From: Adineta ricciae
Taxonomy: Eukaryota; Rotifera; Eurotatoria; Adinetida; Adinetidae
DNA: 64,000 bases
Direction of reading: 5' to 3'
Assembly: GCA_905250025.1 (NCBI GenBank)
Contig: CAJNOJ010000024.1
Span: 124,001 to 188,000, forward strand
A model generated the notes under the pieces. The model saw nothing but the letters and a program-made list of their open reading frames with translations, searched no databases and had not been told where the DNA came from. Position 1 is the first letter of the stretch. Each line of letters opens with the position of its first letter. Made by a program: the position numbers and the translations under genes. Positions 46,746 to 60,117 of the stretch are shown here, one piece after another.

Positions 46746-48618
46746 TTATGAACGTGAACGCGTTTTCATTGTTAAATAACGTTGTAATTCCTAGAAAAAG
46801 AAAAGAATTGTTCTATATTTTAAATTAAAAGTGATTGACTTACAGCCAGCTTTTGTTCTCGCATTGCATCAATCGAAGCATCAGCATATTGAGGATCACG
46901 CCCGTAATCTTGCAGCAACGATGGATCACGTTTCTCAACCTTGAAAATAAAGATTTTATCAAAAGTAAGTAGACGAAAACACATTTACTTCTTGGGGAAA
47001 TTGTTTGCAAAACGTCGCCCTCCACATGGCGAAAGGTGAGCTAGTATAAAACGTTGATTAAATAAAAAGCCTCGATGGCACTAAGCCTTACTTTTCATTC
47101 ATCGCGTCAAGATCAAGATCCTTGATAGGCGGTGCACCAATTTGTTCCTCAGTTTCACTACCAGACTTGACATACAGTGGTCCGAGATGATCTATTTGTG
47201 GCTTTTTCCTAGGAAATAATGATCGATGATTAATATACGATCTCATTACTTCTTACTCGGGCAGTTTCGTATCGAATAGAAGATGATTTAGTACAGATTT
47301 CAGGTAGACCGTATCTTTTTCACTGTATGACTAAAAAAGACAAGGATATGAATTGAGAAAATGTGTCAATAACTTGTTACCAGCAACGTCGCGCCATGAT
47401 AAAATGCGAGAAAGCGAAGTGTTTTATAGATTGTCTTTTTGTCATTCGGCTGAAAACTCTAATATAAAACAAGAGAACAATGAGATGTGTACCACCGATG
47501 GGTTTCGAACGACGGTCATGGCGATTCCTTACTTGAAATTCATCATATTTTGATCCGACAATTACCAACGGAATACGAAGAGGTTCAACAAGATCTCTGT
47601 TCTAAATAGCAACTAGACAGATGAAGATATCGAATATTCGATAATTTGACAAACCGCGTCACCAATTCGTTTCACAATTGACTCTTTGAGTTTGTCTTTT
47701 AGAGTGGGATTTTGTTTTGATGCTTCACTAATGCAATACTTGACTCGTTTGGTTATTGCTTCATATAAAGTTTCATAAGTATGCCATAACTCTTGCGGCC
47801 GAGAGAGGTCGAGTACAAGTACTACGGATGCATTTCTAAATGTTTGAAGATGATTCAAGGTGATTTCAATTTGGAAAAATGACATTTACGCAATAGTTTC
47901 TGGTGTCAGAGCAACATCGATCAATTTGGCAAGAAATGTACCATCGCCCAATTCCCACAAATGACCAATATCCTTTCCTACCTGTGAGAAATGTTATATG
48001 AAGGAGAGGAAAGTGCACCATACTGTATCGGCTGTTTTCGGTTTTCGTGCATAGTTGTAATCAAGTGCAATTGTCGGTTTCGCTGATTCACTTGTTCTAC
48101 ATAAAATAAACATTACAGTGAATAATTCAATCGAATATGTACAAACCTTTCTAAGTAACGTAGAATCATCGTTGATTTACCCTGAAATATTGATATTATA
48201 TTTGAAACGGAAATCAAAGTACAATTCATTTTACCCCACTGCGACTACCAGCGAACAGAACAGTATTTGATTCTGTTGGTAATGTTTCAGCTACGAAAAA
48301 TAACGAACTTTAATTACATAAAATCCATCTCCCGAATGTATACCTTGTTCTCGACTTGCAACGATCTCTCTCGCCGCATCCCACAGTGATTTACCACTAC
48401 TACCGCCTCTATTTCAATAAATCAACTAGAAATTCTACAACATAAAAGATTCAACAATACCCTAAATCTGTTTCCTGTTTTTTCCGTCCACCATAGAAAT
48501 TCTCATCATGTCTAAATACACTGTTGAAAGCAAAACTTCATAATCTTTCGAAGATAGAAAACCTTTTATTCGTTTGTACATCATCATCATCATCGTCATC
48601 TTGGATACGTCGTGGCAT
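46746..48618 (-). CDS. DYNC2LI1: Cytoplasmic dynein-2 light intermediate chain 1
   Basis: This is the light intermediate chain of dynein-2, the retrograde intraflagellar transport motor. It begins MPRRIQDDDDDDDVQ, an Asp run encoded by a GAT repeat. The next exons give SLWDAAREIVASREQ and a P-loop split by an intron, read as AGSRSGGKSTMIL. Then come ALDYNYARK, HLWELGDGTFLAKLID, VVLVLDLSRPQELWHTYETL, and an acidic/basic tail ending ELQRYLTMKTRSRS. The vertebrate landmarks DYTYGRR-like and LWELGGG-like are both matched. About ten short exons; the start is the ATG at 48618. It is head to head with the MOK kinase, another ciliary gene, 553 bp apart. Confidence 0.92.
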
Positions 48619-49171
48619 GTTTATGAATAGATATTATTTCCGTTCAAAACTAATACCATGCAAATGCTTATATCTAAAGTAACAACCCTCATTTTATTTC
48701 TCCTCACCTGCGACATCTGTGCATTGTGCGTTAGACAATCGACGCATTATCGTTGCTCCGACAACAACAGTTCTGATGATTGAAAAGAAAAAGAAAATAA
48801 ATGCGAGCTTATTCGTTCGGTTTGCTTTTGCACATCTTAAATTGATAAATATTGATAAGATTATTTAATCTCTTGAGCATGTTCTAATTCAAAGCGTCGA
48901 TGAACATTGAACAGTCCTATTGATGAAAAGAGAGAAAACTCTGCAGATTACTGCGTCTGTTCCTCTCACGTCGATTGGAATAATGAGATTTCTCTTTTTT
49001 TTTCTCACAGTATTTCGATTAAAAATGATGACTTACGGCGCTTTTACCGCTTCATACATCTCAACCATGAAAAGTGACAGTTGTTGTTTTGCTTTTAGAT
49101 GTTGAAAAGAACTTTTTTAGTCGGATTCTTAACTTTAATTAACTACCGGTGATTAGATACAATTTCTTTCA
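48619..49171. promoter_or_regulatory. Divergent intergenic region, DYNC2LI1 / MOK
   Basis: These 553 bp lie between two head-to-head ciliary genes and would contain both promoters. By eye I did not find a convincing X-box (RFX site, GTNRCC-N(0-3)-RGYAAC), though a degenerate one cannot be excluded. No gene is supported. Confidence 0.4.
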
Positions 49172-51269
49172 ATGGAGAGTAAGATCTTTTCCTTTGAAAT
49201 CTCGCTCCGACATTGTCTCTCTTGTAGAATATCGTATACTGGGAAAGAAAGGTGAAGGAACGTTCTCAGAAGTTCTGAAATGTCAGAATGTACGCGATGG
49301 AACGTACTGGGCAGCGAAAAAGATGAAGCAATTGTATAAAAGGTAAACTGCGAGTGTCTCTTTCTTTTCCGTTTTTTATTATTCCGTCATGTTGCAGTAT
49401 GGATGAAATTCAGCAAATTCGTGAAATACGTGTTTTGAAACAACTCAATGGTCATCCGAATATCATCTTCCTTCGTGAAATAATCTTGTAAGTGATTTGA
49501 TTATTGTGTATTCGCATTCGATTGTCAATGCGTTTACCCCTTCAGTGACAAACGATCAGGTGTACTATGCTTGATATTTGAACTAATGAATCTGAATCTA
49601 TACGAATATATTCGCGGCCGACAACGATTGCTATCGAGTGAAATTGTATGCAAATTTATGTATCAATTAATTAAAGCTCTCGAGTTTCTACACAGGTATT
49701 TCATCGTAACTACTTTTCACAAGAGAAACTTCGTTCTTTTCTTTTCGTTTTCTAGACACACCTTCTTTCATCGCGATGTAAATTTGACGAGATTGCAATT
49801 TGAAACTATCTTGAGAGAACATTTGTATGCTTCTAGGTCAAACCCGAGAATATCCTGATCAAAGATGATATTTTGAAGTTAGCTGATTTTGGATCATGTC
49901 GACAAACTCTATCCAAACAACCATTTACCGAATACATCTCAACTCGATGGTAAATACATGAGAAAATGAACATCATTCATATTTAACTCCGTTTTCTTTC
50001 TATCTCCTATTCAATTAAGGTACCGGGCGCCAGAATGTTTACTTACAGATGGATACTATCGAAATCAAATGGATATTTGGTCTGCCGGTAAATTGTGAAA
50101 CAATTTCCGATCTTATTCTTATAGGTTTATTTATACCCAAAGGTTGCGTGATGTATGAGATCATCACATTGAAACCGTTATTTCCTGGTAGCAACGAAAT
50201 CGATCAAATGAATCGAATTCATGACGTGTTGGGTACGCCGTCGCCTAGCGTACTCGACAAATTTCAACAGTGAGTATTTTCACCTTAGTCATGAATGAAA
50301 ACCCGAAAATTTACCATTTAGCCGAAATACGGCGATCGATTTCAACTTCCCTCCCCGTGCCGGCACTGGCATTGCTCGAAATCTTGCACATTGCACGTCC
50401 GACACAGTTGATCTCATTAATCAACTATGCATTTATGATCCAGATCATCGTTTATCAGCTGCGAAGGCTCTCCGACATCCATATTTCGAGGTGATACGGT
50501 AAGTATCCAACAGAATCACTTGAGTTCAATCCTTCTTACGTTTTCATAGCGCCCAAGAAGCTGCTCAATTGCAGGAACAACAGAATATTCAATTAGAAAA
50601 CGGAGTTCGTCTAGTGAAAACCAGTGAAGATCGATATGAACGATCCGATTCGAGTGATAGTAAATCGAATGCAGCAGACGAAAGTATCTCTCCGAGATCC
50701 AACCCTCACATGTCGTCAACATTACACCACTCGCCAGTAATGAGACCTGATGTGAATCGAGTATTCCTTCATTTCTTGATTGAACTGAATAATAGAATGC
50801 GGTTTTTTCTTCTTCCTAGTTAATCTATGTCCCAGGCAAAAGTCAATCATTAGTTGATGCTGGTATTCAAGGTCAACCTATGAAAAAATCCATCAAACCG
50901 TATCCAATGAATACGAAGATGAAATATACACATTCGAATCCTCCTCAATCACATGCTAATCATGCACAAACGTTTTACAATAGTCTATCGTCATTAGGAA
51001 CAAATCATTTACATTATCAAACTCACGCTACTCGAAAAACAACGAAAAACGGTCCTACGCCGTTTCTACCATCGGTATCAGGTGCTTCTGCTTTTTCCAA
51101 TTATTCAACGAATAGTGGTCAATCTTCCTCAATAGTCAATACCAAAGTAAATTATCAGCCATTCTTCTGAACTTGCGCACGATCTTTTTTCTCATTATAG
51201 AACTCCTCTCCGGCCAAAAATCTGGTTGGCTATTATCCAATCATGTCCTATCGGCCATACAAAAAATGA
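49172..51269 (+). CDS. MOK: MOK (RAGE-1) MAPK/MAK/MRK-overlapping kinase
   Basis: MOK belongs to the RCK kinases that act on ciliary length and transport. The first coding exon has only seven bases (49172-49178). With the next exon (from 49229) it gives [18 protein letters not shown], matching the MOK N-terminus. Catalytic features: AAKKMKQ (ATP lysine), [16 protein letters not shown] (split by an intron), [11 protein letters not shown], and [20 protein letters not shown] with the TEY activation motif. DIWSAGCVMYEI and [20 protein letters not shown] follow. The C-terminal half beyond residue about 300 is Ser/Asn/Gln rich without known domains. The last splice (before [10 protein letters not shown]) ends SYRPYKK and a stop at 51269. 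About twelve short exons. No damage was seen. Confidence 0.93.
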
Positions 51270-51586
51270 CTTTTATCCGCATGTCTCGTATGAAATCTTG
51301 TACATTGCTTTTCTTATCGTTTGTGACTATACATATTCGAAATGAAGATTTTATCCAAAGAGAAAACAGCGAACATCTACGTATTGAGAAAATTCCATTT
51401 TGTTTATATCAATCATTTTTATGACAGAAAAAGACAAAGAAGAAAAGTAATATTCTGAATAAAATAGAACTACAGAAGCAAGAAAGAAGATAGATATGCA
51501 CATGAGTTAAAAATTATGCCACTGTTCAACGCGTAATCATCGACTAGAGATTTTGCATGAGAAGTTTGTTATTTTCTTTTTGACAC
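51270..51586. other. Convergent intergenic region, MOK / HEATR5
   Basis: About 320 bp between two 3' ends, AT-rich, with AATAAA-like sequence near 51458. Nothing else was seen. Confidence 0.5.
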
Positions 51587-54500
51587 TTATGATGATTTGA
51601 AGTTTGAGAAATCAAGTCGAAGAGGAAGCGATGGCGCTTGCGATGGTGAGTTCATCGATGAAAGATAGGATTTTGATGAATAACTCGATTCCTTTTCATC
51701 TTTTTGTTGCTGTTGAAGTTGCTTCAATTGTTGTTGACGACGAATAGCAGTTTCAAGTCTCGTACGAAGATCCGGTAGACTTTGAAGAATAAGTCGAAAT
51801 TCATTCGGATATATTGGAATTAGGGACTGAACACGATCAATAACATAACTGGTTAAACGTGCATTGGTATTTGTTAGTTTAACAGGCGATGATGATGATG
51901 ATGCAGGGTCAGGAAGGAAATTGATAAATATTGGAATGATTAATGATGCTAAACGTATACCTAAACATGAAAATGCATTAAGAATTTAACCAACAGAGAG
52001 TACAGGAATACATACGTAGCGTTGAATCAACAGCTGCTAGAAGTGTTTCAAATATTTTCAAAATTTCAATAATCTGCTGATGTTGAGTTTCGTTTAACTT
52101 CTTCAATTCATTGAGCAACAACGGTGTAAACAGCTGTATTAATTGATTACGCACGGAGATATTCGAACATTGAAATAACTGGTTGAGACATTGTAGAACA
52201 CGAATATGAGTCTAAATCAAACCACAAGATTTGATTTGGAAAACATTCGAAATGTATTTTTTACTTCGGGATCTTCGTCATCAAACGCTTTTCGATAGAA
52301 ATCAATACATTGTTCAGTCAATTGAATAGATGTTGAATTAATCATCAATGACGTTAAAGATTGAACAAAATGTCCATTATCAGAAAGATTCTTATCCATG
52401 ACTAGAGCAAAAGAAAATTATCTTTCGAGGTTGTGACACGCTCTTTACTTACGATTGGCTCTGAAATTTATGATCGTAACTATTGTACAGTAGAGAATAT
52501 TATTATCAATTGTAGTCGAGAAGATATTTTCGAGAAATTGATTGATTGCGGTTAATAAAGACGTTTGGTAGTCATTTTTGGTTGACAGGAGGACATAACT
52601 TGTCGATAATAACAATTGTAAAATCACAGGAATCAATGCTTGCAGACCTACGACAATCATTCGAACTTTTCTGCACAGATTCAACTAGTTATTTTTACCT
52701 TCAGTTGTAGTGCACAGTGTAATTAACTCACTAAGAAGTTTGACATTAGCTAAGAACAAATTGTTGATTTGTTGATTGTCAGCATTTGATTTCATCGAAA
52801 GTTTCATTTGAAAGATAGGTCCTAGTTGTAAATCGCCAGCGATGTTTGGATAGTAACTAATGAGAACACAGATAAGTAGTTCCAATGATGCAAACAAGAA
52901 GGATTCACCGGGCACCAGGTGATCCTCGTTAGCAGTGGCAGCGATTTGGGAACATGAAGGTACAATGTGAAAGATTTTATCGACTATTTTCAAGATTCGA
53001 AGATGAGTTTTCAAATCCGTACGAACGAAATATAAACTAAACATCGATAGATCAGATATTTTCATCAAAACTAAGTTAGTTTCATCTTACCGATGAAGAA
53101 CGTTGAGTATTTCAATACACACCGGCATAGTCAATTGATTGGTCGCTATTTCTGCTTGAAGTAAATTAATCAATGATGATAGGATATCCTCAATTGTTTC
53201 ATCAGTTTGTTCGGATACTGAGATGGACAGTGCTTCGATGCAACAACCCAGAAGCATCGCAAAAATGTCTTCTCTCTTTTCAGGAAATGTTCGAATTTTA
53301 TTTGTTAAAGTTGATGTGATAAATTTCGTCATTAAACTATCGCGNCAATTGATTGGTCGCTATTTCTGCTTGAAGTAAATTAATCAATGATGATAGGATA
53401 TCCTCAATTGTTTCATCAGTTTGTTCGGATACTGAGATGGACAGTGCTTCGATGCAACAACCCAGAAGCATCGCAAAAATGTCTTCTCTCTTTTCAGGAA
53501 ATGTTCGAATTTTATTTGTTAAAGTTGATGTGATAAATTTCGTCATTAAACTATCGCGTTGTCGATATCCGATTAGTTTCTGATTGGCTGCTAACGTTTC
53601 CAATTCATAGTGATGTTCGCCAAGCCATTGAGTGGTAGCCTGCATAACTGATGCCCAATTTGCTTTGTAAATTGTTCGTGTTAGGTCGAGATTTGATTCA
53701 GCGGAATAAAAATTTCCGCCATGAGAATTTTCGTCAATGGTATTTCCACCGAATTCACTAGGCAGAATTAAAAATGCATAATCTGTCAAAGCAGCAAGCC
53801 AATGATGAATGAGAACGTTCAGTTCAGGTTGAACAAGAATCAGTAGATTGCTATTCGGACTATTCTTTTCTTGATTTTGTCGTTCGGTAGCAACATTGTA
53901 CACGTCGGCCCATGCGCGGAGAACAGCTAGATTTTCAATAGTTAGCGCATTTTCACTGTAGACCATTGATGTATCATTTTTATGTTGTTGAATTGAAGTA
54001 AACTTTTGTAAGGACGAAACCAACAATTGATGAACACGGCGAAGGTCGTTCAAATCGTGTGCAACACCGCTAGATATCCACGTACTGCATACGTCACAAG
54101 CTTGGGCAGTAACGTGTGATGATGTGTCTTGAGAAAATGCTGGCCGTAATGCAGCGCCGACTTGTGCTTGATATTGTTCAAGGATGACATGACCGGGTAG
54201 ATCGATATCTTCTTCAACATGAGCAAATTTCACGATAATCTGTCTTAACAATGAGAGGCCAGATAAACGTAGCTGATCACTTGTTGATGTACACGACATA
54301 AACGAAAATGTGATTAAGGTATTTAAATGTGTAACCAGATAATCTTCACTCGGATGCGTACGAAGGCGTTCTTTGGCGGCAATAAAATCAAAATGTAGAT
54401 TGGATGCTGTGGTTTGTTCACAATAGTTGATTAGTTTTTGTACACAATCAGCAGCGAAAACTTTTGTTGGCCATTTCGCTGATGATGTTGCACGGCGAAT

Positions 54501-57500
54501 GGAGTTTTGATTCGACGGTGTCTGCAATTGTTCATCACCACCTGTATCCGCAAAATCATTGTCATCATCTTGTAGACCAAAACTATCTTCATCATCATCA
54601 GCAGTAGCTATGGGACGTGATGATGATGATGATTTCGGATAGGCTGATGAGCCTGACGCTGATCCAGATTGTTTCTGCTGTGATTGCTCGGTCTGCACCG
54701 ATGGTGTTGTACTTGATGTTTCTAAACAAATCTACAGTGACTAGATGTATTTAAGCAAATCTGTCACTTACCAGTTGTGGCTGCAAGAACATCTTTACAT
54801 AATTGTAACCAGTGTTTCAAATTGCTTGCTCCAAGTGCTTGCAACATATACACGAGTGTATCTTGCACATTTGAACTTAGTTTGCTGTCTGTTTCGGTGT
54901 CCAACATTGAAAAGAGCAATTCTAAAATATCAGATGCTTGATCGTATTAGAGAAGAATCGTGAATTACTTTCATACCTTCAAGACTTCGGAATTCTGAAA
55001 GTTCATTCGATAGTTCCGATGCTTTGTCTTTCATGAATAATTTCGCATGCTCGCTAACTTCTTTTGCTTCTCGTTGTGATAGTTGTCTCAGACATGAAAC
55101 ACACGCACGTCGTAGAGATAAATCTCGACTTTTTAATGCTTTGATGAGTTCAGGCACCAATGCTGACAAGTTGACATGTCGTGGAGCAAATAAATGTAAT
55201 TGTTGCAAAGCTTGGATAGCTTCCGCTTGAACAATGGGCTCGATATGCATTTGTAAAAGGCTACTTGCTGTTAAACAAGATGAACGTAATATTGAGATAT
55301 AGTTCGTATTTGTTTGAAGTTCGGGACCAATGGTAGTTATCAAAGCACCAAGTAAACGCCCACAGCATTGAAATACATCCGATTGCGAAGGCGGAATCGA
55401 CAGGAGAAGATGTAGGATAAGTGCTAAACTGGGTTCAACATACGAACGAAACATTTGTCCACCACAATCAGCGATCAACGCTAAAGCGTGCAATGCCCAT
55501 ACTTGTACTGTCGATGCTGATTGATCTTGTGCAAGTGCAAGCAAGATAGATACAGATAAATTTAAATATTGTCCTGTACTCATTCCACCGACGTAACGAT
55601 GCAAACAACCGAGTGCTAAGGAATAACCGGTGCGAGATGGTACATCGCGTAATTCTTTCAAACGATCGAAACAGATTTGAGCAATTTCAGCCACAAATCG
55701 TCCATCACTGACAACTTGTGTTAAACGACCGACAGCTTCGCCAGCTGCACAACGCAGAATCGGATTCTGATGACTTAGAGTTTGCATGACAAGTGTATAT
55801 GCCGATTTCTTGACATTTTCATCATCCATGGCAGATGACTGTTTCGTTTCAGCTAAGATTTTCAATGCTGATAACACAGCTGTAAATATATTCACTTGCA
55901 CGGCTTCCTGACGTGGACCTTTCGATTGTTTGATTGTATCGATAAAATGTTGTAACATATTCAAACGATGTTTATTTGGCACACGAATAAACATTGTACC
56001 ATAGAGAAGTATTGATGCGTCAATAACTGCAACACCTACCGGTAATGGATCGGTAATATTCGTATCAGCGGGACGTGAATAATACGCATTGCTCGAATTA
56101 TTATCGGTGGTTGATGATGAACGGAAAAGATAATTAATTATATTGAATGACGTTAACGATGTGTCACGACGATAGAGATAAGTTTCATCGTGTTCAAGTG
56201 CGCCTGAACCGCTAGCTGAATTCGGTTGTAGTTGTTCTTCAACCATCTGATAATCTGTTTCTTGAAGCCAATTGCCTAGCAAGACACTGTCATTATCATG
56301 GCAGACAGAGCGAAGTAGCGAAGTTGTGGTATTCGATGAATTGTCAGTTAGTGTAAACTCGGCAACTAATTCTCGCAATAAAACTTTGAAATGTTGTTCG
56401 TAGAATTTAGTAGGAATTAATAGAAGTAGTTCGTAGAGACGAAGACGAAACATGGCGGTTGAGGCTTTTAATGGTGGACCGAATTGTTTGATTAGATTCG
56501 GTATATGAACAAGAACAAGAATGGCATTCTCAATTGGATTTAACATCCGCTTGAGTAAATCATCTGTAACCAAGTGTTCGTCACCTGTTGAACAATTATT
56601 GAGAAATGATATCATTGAACAAAGTGCGCCTGAACGTTGATTGAACGAAAGTGTCCATGTAAATGAATCGCCGCGTTGTTTTTCCTGTTCAAAATCAGCT
56701 TGCGAACGAGGAAAAACATTCCGCCAAAGAAGAACTAAACGCGGAACGAACTTCTTAATGACTTGTTGACCCAGAGTACAAGAAGCAGCGAGTAAATGCC
56801 AAGCTGTATGCGTACGTTGAAGTATAACGCGTGGGATAAGAGACTGTTGCTGGCCAGCCGTTGAAGCCGTCGCTGTCCGAAGCAAATCATCGGCAAAATC
56901 AAAAATAGATTTAGCGCGTTGCGATGGAATACCTGTAATAGAAAAATGAAAGAGAGCTTTCTAACTGAATTATTTCTGTTTTTATTATCAGTAATCGAGT
57001 CATTCGATCGTTGCTTTTTTCTTGACGTGTTTATCAAGAAAATGTCAAGCTAATTTATTAATTAGAGTACAATTGGATAATTCAACTAACCTAATGGGCA
57101 TCGATAAACAGCTCCGAGTAATGCTTGCAAAGCCATAGCAAATCCCGACATGGCATCTGTATTGTATGAGTTGGATTGTTTAGCTAAACTTTTCATTTTC
57201 TCTAGACAACGATCAATTAATGGTGTCATCAAAGAGGGTAAAGCTGTCGTAATCGATCGAAGACACCAGGCCGCAGATAATCTAACCGGATGCGACGGAT
57301 TCAAAATAACGAGAAATAGTGTATCAATCAAACCATGACAACTGTCTTGTAATAACAGTGTTGTTGATGTGCCGATACTTTGAACCAATAAACTTAATTC
57401 ATGTAAGGCACAAATGAGTATATGTTGAGTGTATTCTAAGTTTGATGACGATGATTCGAATGTATTCGTCGATGAACCGTACGATTGTATCATCGAATTC

Positions 57501-59061
57501 GTACTCGAATTGAGTGAAGATGAACCTGTCGATATATTTAATTCATTAGTTGATGTCGTAGACGTGGCCGAAGTCGATTGTAATAATTGTGGATTGGTAT
57601 ATCGGGTTATGATCGTTGTAAGTTCTTTCGCGGCTGCGAATTGAGCTTTTTCGCCTAGACGAGATCCGATGACTGAACGAAGAATAAACGCAATACATTT
57701 GCGCGAATAGACAGCATCGACATGTGATGTGGACGCCCGAGGATTTCCAGCTAATTCAAGAACGTGGTTAATAAATAAGGAAAGATTTTGTTCGATCCAG
57801 GTGGTGCCAAGTACGAGTGCTAATTCAACATAAGTCTACACGGAAGAAAAGCACGATTATTGAAATAATCAACTATTTGAAAATTTACATGAGTGACACC
57901 AATACGTATTTCACGTTGAACCGTCGTAGGTCCTTTAATTCGTTCGGTGGTATTTGTTTTCAAAAAACCAATGTTGCCTCGCAGAAAACCCCCGGCAAGA
58001 TAATTCAGTATATCTTCTGCTTTGATTTTCTTCGCATTGGCAGCATTTGTCGTTGATTTACTCATCGTATCTACACACAAAAGAAAACAGCAATAATGAT
58101 TTTCATCCCTATTTCATTCGTTACGAACTTACTTGAATTTGGATTTGATGTGACATCTTGCGTTGCAGCTAACAAAGCTGCTAAATACTTCGCTACAGAA
58201 CAGCGAACTTCGTAATTTGAACTATCAAGAGCTCGAAAGGCCAGTGTTACATTTCCTTCTAATTCGGTTGTATACATGAAATTATTTTGATTGATTAAAG
58301 CGATCAGGCACTAAGAGAAACAGAAGGATTAGGTTTGCATATTGATAAAATATTAGCGATTAATACCATTGCAGCAGCTGATCGAACAGGCAATGCTCGG
58401 TCGCAGATATGAGCTTTGGCAACTTTGAAGATTTCTCGATGAACATTGTTACCAGCTGAGCCAAGTCCGTTGACGATACGTTCGAGTGTGAACATGATTT
58501 CGAAACGCATTTGAGAATCACCATTTTTGAGTGTTTTTAATAGTAATTGAACCGTTTCTTCATATGAACGACCGACTAAACGACCAAGACGTTCGTAAAG
58601 TGCGCCAATCACAACTACTGTAGCTCTGGAGAAAGCATGTCTTGTTCAGTTTTTGTCTGAGAAACAGAGTTCGTGTTCAACTTACAACTTTGCTACTTCA
58701 TCTTTTGCTTTTAACGTATCATTACAGCAGTTGACTGTATTGAACAATGGAAAAGGATCTCCAACACTAAACAACGTTGCTAAATTTCGACCAATTAACG
58801 TTCGTATAGGTGGTCCAGGTCCATCTTGAACTTGTTGCATGAGCTGTTTGACAATGCGTGGTTGACATTCTCGAATATCATTCTAGGAAAATGGTTGTAT
58901 GTGATTCGATTAAATTCACCGTTGACTTTTACTTTTTGAGCAGCAACGAGTACTTTATTGAGAAAACAAAGCCATTCATAAATGAACACAGGTCGTTTAT
59001 TTTCCGGTAGACTTTTGAGTGCTTCTTCGTTGAGAACTAAACTTTGAGCAAGTTCAAGCAT
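51587..59061 (-). CDS. HEATR5: HEATR5 (HEAT-repeat protein 5, Laa1 family)
   Basis: HEATR5/Laa1 proteins associate with AP-1 and the aftiphilin complex in clathrin-dependent TGN-endosome traffic. The start at 59061 ([20 protein letters not shown]) matches the vertebrate N-terminus. Many exons follow, including two long ones (about 56885-54977 and 54722-53346). Strongly conserved blocks include [111 protein letters not shown] and [15 protein letters not shown]. The end reads [12 protein letters not shown] single N at 53345 is flanked by an exact 213-bp duplication of coding sequence. As written this shifts the frame, and removing one copy plus the N restores it. So the gene is probably intact. 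Length is about 2,000 residues, the usual size. Confidence 0.93.
53132..53344. repeat. 213-bp direct duplication, copy 1 (probable assembly artefact)
   Basis: This segment is repeated base for base at 53346-53558, with only the N at 53345 between them. Both lie inside a HEATR5 exon. Copy 1 joins correctly to the downstream coding sequence (lower coordinates). Confidence 0.95.
53345..53345. other. Single-N gap between duplicated contig ends
   Basis: This is the only ambiguous base noticed in the window. It sits exactly between two identical 213-bp segments, the pattern left when two overlapping contig ends are abutted with an N instead of being merged. Confidence 0.95.
53346..53558. repeat. 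213-bp direct duplication, copy 2 (probable assembly artefact)
   Basis: Identical to 53132-53344. Copy 2 joins correctly to the upstream coding part of HEATR5 (higher coordinates). Deleting 213+1 bases, not a multiple of three, restores the frame. Confidence 0.95.
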
Positions 59062-60117
59062 CGATCTAGAAACGAAAAAATGAAACTGTCAATATGATAG
59101 GAAAAGACAAATGAGATTATCGAACATCTTTCTTGTCTCTGATGGATAGTTGCAAAGGATAGATGAAAAAAAAAGAATGCTTAGGAAGACGTGACAACAG
59201 TCTCAATAAATACTCATCTTCTTAGAAGATGTAGATAAAATAAATAACCGAGAAATGGTCTTCTATCACAAAGATTTTTCTTTCCTTCCTTCCGCTCGTT
59301 TTTTTTTGTGTATTAGTCAGTTGTATGAGCTCTAGTAGATAAGTTTTTATTTCTTTTTTTTGTCGTTCTACCAGTAGGAAAGGCGAACGACCAATAGGAA
59401 GAGCAGTCACCGCAAGGAAATGAATACTAACGTCATCTGTTCGATATCATGACAAAAAACATGTGTATGTTGATACACACGCACGTTCTCATTTTTCTCA
59501 AATAGAAGATAAGACTGAGTGAACACGATCGAAAACAAATTATGTAGATGAAAGCGTTGAGATTGAACACTTAATGAGTTAATAAAAGTATCTTCAAAGC
59601 TCATCGTGTCGTGATGAATAACAATCAAACGAAATCGCGTTGCGCATTGTAGATGAGCAATTATATTTTCTTTTTAGGCACGATTCGTTGTAAGAATGAG
59701 AAAAATACGTCGAAGAACAGAGAGATTACAAATTTAGTAAATTCTCCTTCTGCCATTTCTCGACAACATCTTGCGATACATTCTTTCAATCGTTACAGCT
59801 AGTCTGATTATGATTTATTTGTTCTTATGACATTGTGTCGCAAATATTTCGCGTCTTTCCGAGAATGTCTTTATTTGGTACAGTCTACAACTTCATGAAA
59901 ACCATTAGAAATGCTCTGTACGTCAGTTTTCTCGGTCGGCGAGATAAAGATGTTTATCATCGCTTCTCGATTTTCCAAGAATGTTGATAAATTAATATAT
60001 GTTGCATGATATAATCGACAAACAATAGTTGATCTCTGCCTTTACACTTGAATATTTATGTTTATGTCAAGAATTTTTATCTTTACATAGAAAATATCTT
60101 GGAATGAGTCAGTACGA
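59062..60117. other. Intergenic, HEATR5 5' flank / TRPV 3' flank
   Basis: About 1.06 kb without a supported gene. The left half presumably holds the HEATR5 promoter. T-rich runs lie at about 59300-59365. Short open frames here are low-complexity and unrecognised. Confidence 0.5.

Noticed and set aside
48580-48600. CAT/GAT trinucleotide repeat near the DYNC2LI1 start
   Set aside because: It is not a free-standing repeat. It encodes the Asp run in the protein's N-terminus.
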